This document shows, in pieces, positions 61,650 through 64,000 of a DNA stretch of 64,000 bases. This DNA comes from Aeromicrobium massiliense JC14. Lineage in GTDB: Bacteria > Actinomycetota > Actinomycetes > Propionibacteriales > Nocardioidaceae. The stretch covers positions 124,001-188,000 of the forward strand of contig NZ_HE978637.1 in NCBI RefSeq assembly GCF_000312105.1. Reading direction: 5' to 3'. The translations under genes were made by a program, and so were the position numbers. The notes below the pieces were generated by a model. That model ran no database searches. It saw only the letters and a program-made list of their open reading frames with translations, and was not told the origin of the DNA. How positions within the stretch are numbered: the stretch's first letter is position 1; each line of letters starts with the position of its first letter.

Positions 61650-62417
61650 TCAGGCCGAGCGCCGGTGGAAGACCGCCATCGCGCCCCAGTAGGCCACCGC
61701 GAGCAGTCCGATGCACCAGGCGAGTGCGATCCACAGCTCGTCCCCGACCGGCTGCTCGGCGAGCAGGCTGCGCAGGACGTCCACGATGGACGTGACCGGC
61801 TGGTGCTCGGCGAACGCGGCGACCGGCGCGGGCATGGTGTCGGTCGGGACGAACGCCGAGCTGAGGAACGGCAGGAACAGCAGCGGGTAGGCGAAGCCGC
61901 TGGCGCCGTCGACGGACTTGGCGGTGAGGCCGGGGATGACCGCCAGCCAGGTCAGCGCCAGCGTGAACAGCGCCAGGATGCCGACGACGCCGAGCCAGGC
62001 GAGCGGGCTCGCGCCGGAGCGGAAGCCCATCAGCAGCGCCACCGCGATGACGACGACGAGCGCGACCGCGTTGGCCACCAGGGACGTCAGCACGTGCGCC
62101 CACAGCACGGACGAGCGCGCGACCGGCATCGTCTGGAAGCGCTCGAAGATGCCGGCGGACAGGTCCGTGAAGAGCCGGAACGCGGTGTACGAGATGCCCG
62201 AGACGACGGTGATCAGCAGGATGCCCGGCAGCAGGTACGCGACGTACGACTCGCTGCCGGTGTCACCCTCGATCGCGCCGCCGAAGACGTAGACGAACAG
62301 CAGCAGCATCGCCACGGGCATGACCGCGGTGGTGATGATCGTGTCGGGGCTGCGCAGGATGTGGCGCAGCGACCGGCCGGTCAGGGCGGCGGTGTCGCCG
62401 GCGAAGTGGGTGGTCAT
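61650..62417 (-). CDS. ABC-2 type transporter permease (DrrB-like)
   Basis: 255 residues with six hydrophobic segments. RSPDTIITTAVMPVAMLLLF and LFTDLSAGIFERFQTMPVAR are typical of ABC-2 drug or lipid exporters such as daunorubicin DrrB. It pairs with the ATPase gene 1 base upstream. The substrate is unknown. Confidence 0.9.
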   Translation of the reverse strand: MTTHFAGDTAALTGRSLRHILRSPDTIITTAVMPVAMLLLFVYVFGGAIEGDTGSESYVAYLLPGILLITVVSGISYTAFRLFTDLSAGIFERFQTMPVARSSVLWAHVLTSLVANAVALVVVIAVALLMGFRSGASPLAWLGVVGILALFTLALTWLAVIPGLTAKSVDGASGFAYPLLFLPFLSSAFVPTDTMPAPVAAFAEHQPVTSIVDVLRSLLAEQPVGDELWIALAWCIGLLAVAYWGAMAVFHRRSA

Positions 62418-62418
62418 G

Positions 62419-63225
62419 TCACTGCTCCTTCGTGGTGGTGGGGGAGTCGGCCGGCGCGGCGGGGTCGTCGCCGACGATGGCGAGGAAGACCTCCTCGAGC
62501 GTCGGCTGCTTCTCGACGTACTCGACGCGTGCGGGCGGCAGCAGCGCCTTGAGCTCGGCGAGCGTGCCGTCGGCGATGATGCGGCCGCGGTGCAGGATCG
62601 CGATGCGGTCGGCGAGCCGCTCGGCCTCCTCCAGGTACTGGGTGGTGAGCAGCACGGTGGCGCCGCCGGACGCGAGCCGCTCGACCGTGGCCCAGACCTC
62701 CTGCCGTGCCTGCGGGTCGAGGCCGGTGGTGGGCTCGTCGAGCAGGACGACCGGCGGGTCGCCGATGAGGCTCATGGCGATGTCGAGCCGGCGCCGCATG
62801 CCGCCGGAGTACGTCCCGGCGCGGCGTCCGCCTGCCTCGGTGAGCGAGAAGCGGTCGAGCAGCTCGTCGGCGACGGCGCCGGGGTCGGGCAGGTGCCGCA
62901 GCCGGGCGACGAGGGCGAGGTTCTCGCGTCCGGTGAGGATCTCGTCCACGGCGGCGAACTGCCCGGTGAGGCTGAACGACTCGCGGACGCGAGCGGGATC
63001 GTTGGCGACGTCGAAGCCGGCGACGCGGGCGGTGCCGGCGTCGGACTTCAGCAGCGTCGCGAGGATCTTGACGAGCGTGGTCTTGCCGACACCGTTGGAG
63101 CCGAGCAGGGCGAAGATGCTGCCGCGGGCGACGTCGAGGTCGACCCCGCGCAGCACGTGGACGTCCCCGAACGACTTCTCCAGGCCCCGGACCTCGATGG
63201 CGGAAGTGGGTGTGTCAGTGGTCAT
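62419..63225 (-). CDS. ABC transporter ATP-binding protein (DrrA-like)
   Basis: 268 residues. Walker A is GSNGVGKTTLVK (usually GPNGAGKTT), the signature is YSGGMRRRLD and Walker B is VVLLDEPTTGLD. The C-terminal extension PPARVEYVEKQPTLEEVFLA is that of daunorubicin-resistance DrrA proteins. It energises the permease encoded next. The promoter is at 63232-63263. Confidence 0.93.
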   Translation of the reverse strand: MTTDTPTSAIEVRGLEKSFGDVHVLRGVDLDVARGSIFALLGSNGVGKTTLVKILATLLKSDAGTARVAGFDVANDPARVRESFSLTGQFAAVDEILTGRENLALVARLRHLPDPGAVADELLDRFSLTEAGGRRAGTYSGGMRRRLDIAMSLIGDPPVVLLDEPTTGLDPQARQEVWATVERLASGGATVLLTTQYLEEAERLADRIAILHRGRIIADGTLAELKALLPPARVEYVEKQPTLEEVFLAIVGDDPAAPADSPTTTKEQ

Positions 63226-63231
63226 GCAGGG

Positions 63232-63263
63232 AGCCTGAAGGGTTGCCCCTGCGTCAAGGTCAA
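63232..63263 (-). promoter_or_regulatory. MerR-type promoter with 20-base spacer
   Basis: On the minus strand TTGACC (63258-63263) and CAGGCT (63232-63237, 6 bases before the ATG) are separated by 20 bases, longer than the usual 17. Such spacing is the hallmark of MerR-activated promoters, where the regulator twists DNA. It drives drrA-drrB-merR. Confidence 0.6.
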
Positions 63264-63437
63264 GGGTCGGGAGAAGCGTCGGGACGAGTCATTAATTCGC
63301 GACTCCGCCTATGCAGGTGACCTGCTGCCCGTCAGGTGCTCATCCGATCCGCTACGTGGCCACGGCGCGAAGCGGTCCAGGCGACACCGGTCCGTGCTTC
63401 CATGTCCCCAGACACTCACGTCACCAGGAGGCCCACC

Positions 63438-63818
63438 GTGGAACAGCGCAAAACTGTGTTTTTGGCATTTGCGAAAGAGGACGAGACGTCCAAGAACCTC
63501 TTCATTGGTCAACGGAAACTTGGTAATACGCCGTACGACTGGACTGATATGGCGGTTAAGCAACCTTATGAGACCGCTTGGAAGGACCGCGTGCGCACGC
63601 GAGTGCGTCGTTCCGACGGGGTTATCGCGCTAATCAGTAGCAGCACCCCGGACGCAGATGGCCAGCTCTGGGAAATTGAGTGCGCGGTAGAAGAGCAAGT
63701 ACCGGTTCTTGGCGTGTGGATCGAAGACGGCTACCGGACCAAGCCGACGGAGCTGGGTAGCGCGAAGTGCGTGAGTTGGACCTGGGATAACATCGCCAAT
63801 TTCATCGACTCTCTCTGA
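63438..63818 (+). CDS. TIR-like domain protein (ThsB-type, MTH538 TIR-like family)
   Basis: 126 residues, all one TIR-like domain. KTVFLAFAKEDETSKNLF is the first strand and loop. WTDMAVKQPYETAWKDRVR, RRSDGVIALISSSTPDADGQ and LWEIECAVEEQVPVLGVWI match the TIR-like domain of Thoeris ThsB proteins. The Glu in WEIECA is the candidate NADase residue. The GTG has AGGAGG (63426-63431) 6 bases upstream. Low GC. Its stop is 2 bases before the caspase-like gene, so it is co-expressed with it. Confidence 0.85.
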   Translation: MEQRKTVFLAFAKEDETSKNLFIGQRKLGNTPYDWTDMAVKQPYETAWKDRVRTRVRRSDGVIALISSSTPDADGQLWEIECAVEEQVPVLGVWIEDGYRTKPTELGSAKCVSWTWDNIANFIDSL

Positions 63819-63820
63819 TC

Positions 63821-64000
63821 ATGAAGCGCGCACTGTTGGTCGGCAATGACACGTATAAGTCGTTTGGAAACTTGAGTGGCTGTGTCGAAGATGTTAAGGC
63901 GTTGCAACCGCTGCTCGCCCGTCACGAGAACGGTGAGCCAAATTTTGAGTGCGTCACAGAGACCGACCTAACACGAGATGAACTGATCGGCGCTATCGGT
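63821..64000 (+). CDS. Caspase-like (peptidase C14) protein, N-terminal part, cut by window edge
   Basis: 60 codons from the ATG 63821. KRALLVGNDTYKSFGNLSG, then CVEDVKALQPLLARHENG and NFECVTETDLTRDELIGA match the start of bacterial caspase-like p20 domains. The catalytic His and Cys would lie beyond the window. The pairing with a TIR gene suggests a defence effector. The continuation is unseen, so further domains cannot be excluded. Confidence 0.8.
   Translation, partial: MKRALLVGNDTYKSFGNLSGCVEDVKALQPLLARHENGEPNFECVTETDLTRDELIGAIG

Noticed and set aside
63286-63305. GAGTC...GACTC inverted repeat upstream of the TIR gene as an operator
   Set aside because: Arms are only 5 bases with a 10-base gap, which is expected by chance.

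Overview
This window is chromosomal DNA of a high-GC actinomycete. A mycothiol S-conjugate amidase (16726-17592) points to Actinomycetota, because mycothiol is made there. Many small translationally coupled genes, DUF4307, DUF4245 and DUF2277 proteins, a class II (GlpX) fructose bisphosphatase and a PIN-PhoH protein are typical of Propionibacteriales such as Nocardioides or Aeromicrobium. The family-level placement is my inference; no rRNA or tRNA gene is visible to confirm it.

Layout. 1-3.8 kb: the start of trmB, then a DinB-mobA-DUF6457-fdhD run for molybdenum cofactor and formate dehydrogenase maturation, then a PadR/membrane-protein pair. 3.9-13.2 kb: single genes (Bax inhibitor-1, SGNH hydrolase, tyrosine phosphatase, secreted glycerophosphodiesterase, CYP102-like P450, Hsp20 with an HspR-type operator, uracil-DNA glycosylase, zinc alcohol dehydrogenase, MsrA). 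13.2-31 kb: housekeeping block with an AI-2E family transporter, threonine deaminase, GreA, Mca, a GT-C glycosyltransferase, a large secreted GH3 glucosidase, a DUF255 protein, hemolysin III, a Z-prenyl transferase, PhoH and fumarase. 31-41 kb: glpX cluster, exonuclease VII (xseAB), a cell-wall NlpC/P60 hydrolase behind a c-di-AMP riboswitch, ispH, gamma-glutamyltransferase. 41-52.8 kb: RmuC, four tandem membrane-protein paralogues, YchF, a rifampin ADP-ribosyltransferase, a macrolide phosphotransferase, an ArsR/SRPBCC pair. 52.8-64 kb: a mosaic accessory region with a DUF2510-DUF4041-GIY-YIG gene beside a truncated Clp-N-like remnant, an alpha/beta hydrolase broken by an in-frame amber codon, an XRE/SnoaL/DUF1330 cluster, two low-GC unknown genes, a MerR-controlled DrrAB-type ABC exporter, and at the right edge a TIR-domain gene followed after 2 bases by a caspase-like gene that runs off the window.

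How it works together. Many genes here look leaderless: a TANNNT -10 hexamer lies 6-7 bases before an ATG or GTG start, and this signal decides several start codons. Genes within operons are usually coupled by ATGA or GTGA overlaps. Strong GC-rich hairpins separate convergent units.

The most exciting locus is the TIR plus caspase-like pair at 63438-64000. It is AT-rich relative to the rest of the window and matches the composition of a Thoeris-type antiphage system in which a TIR enzyme makes a nucleotide signal that switches on a caspase-like protease.
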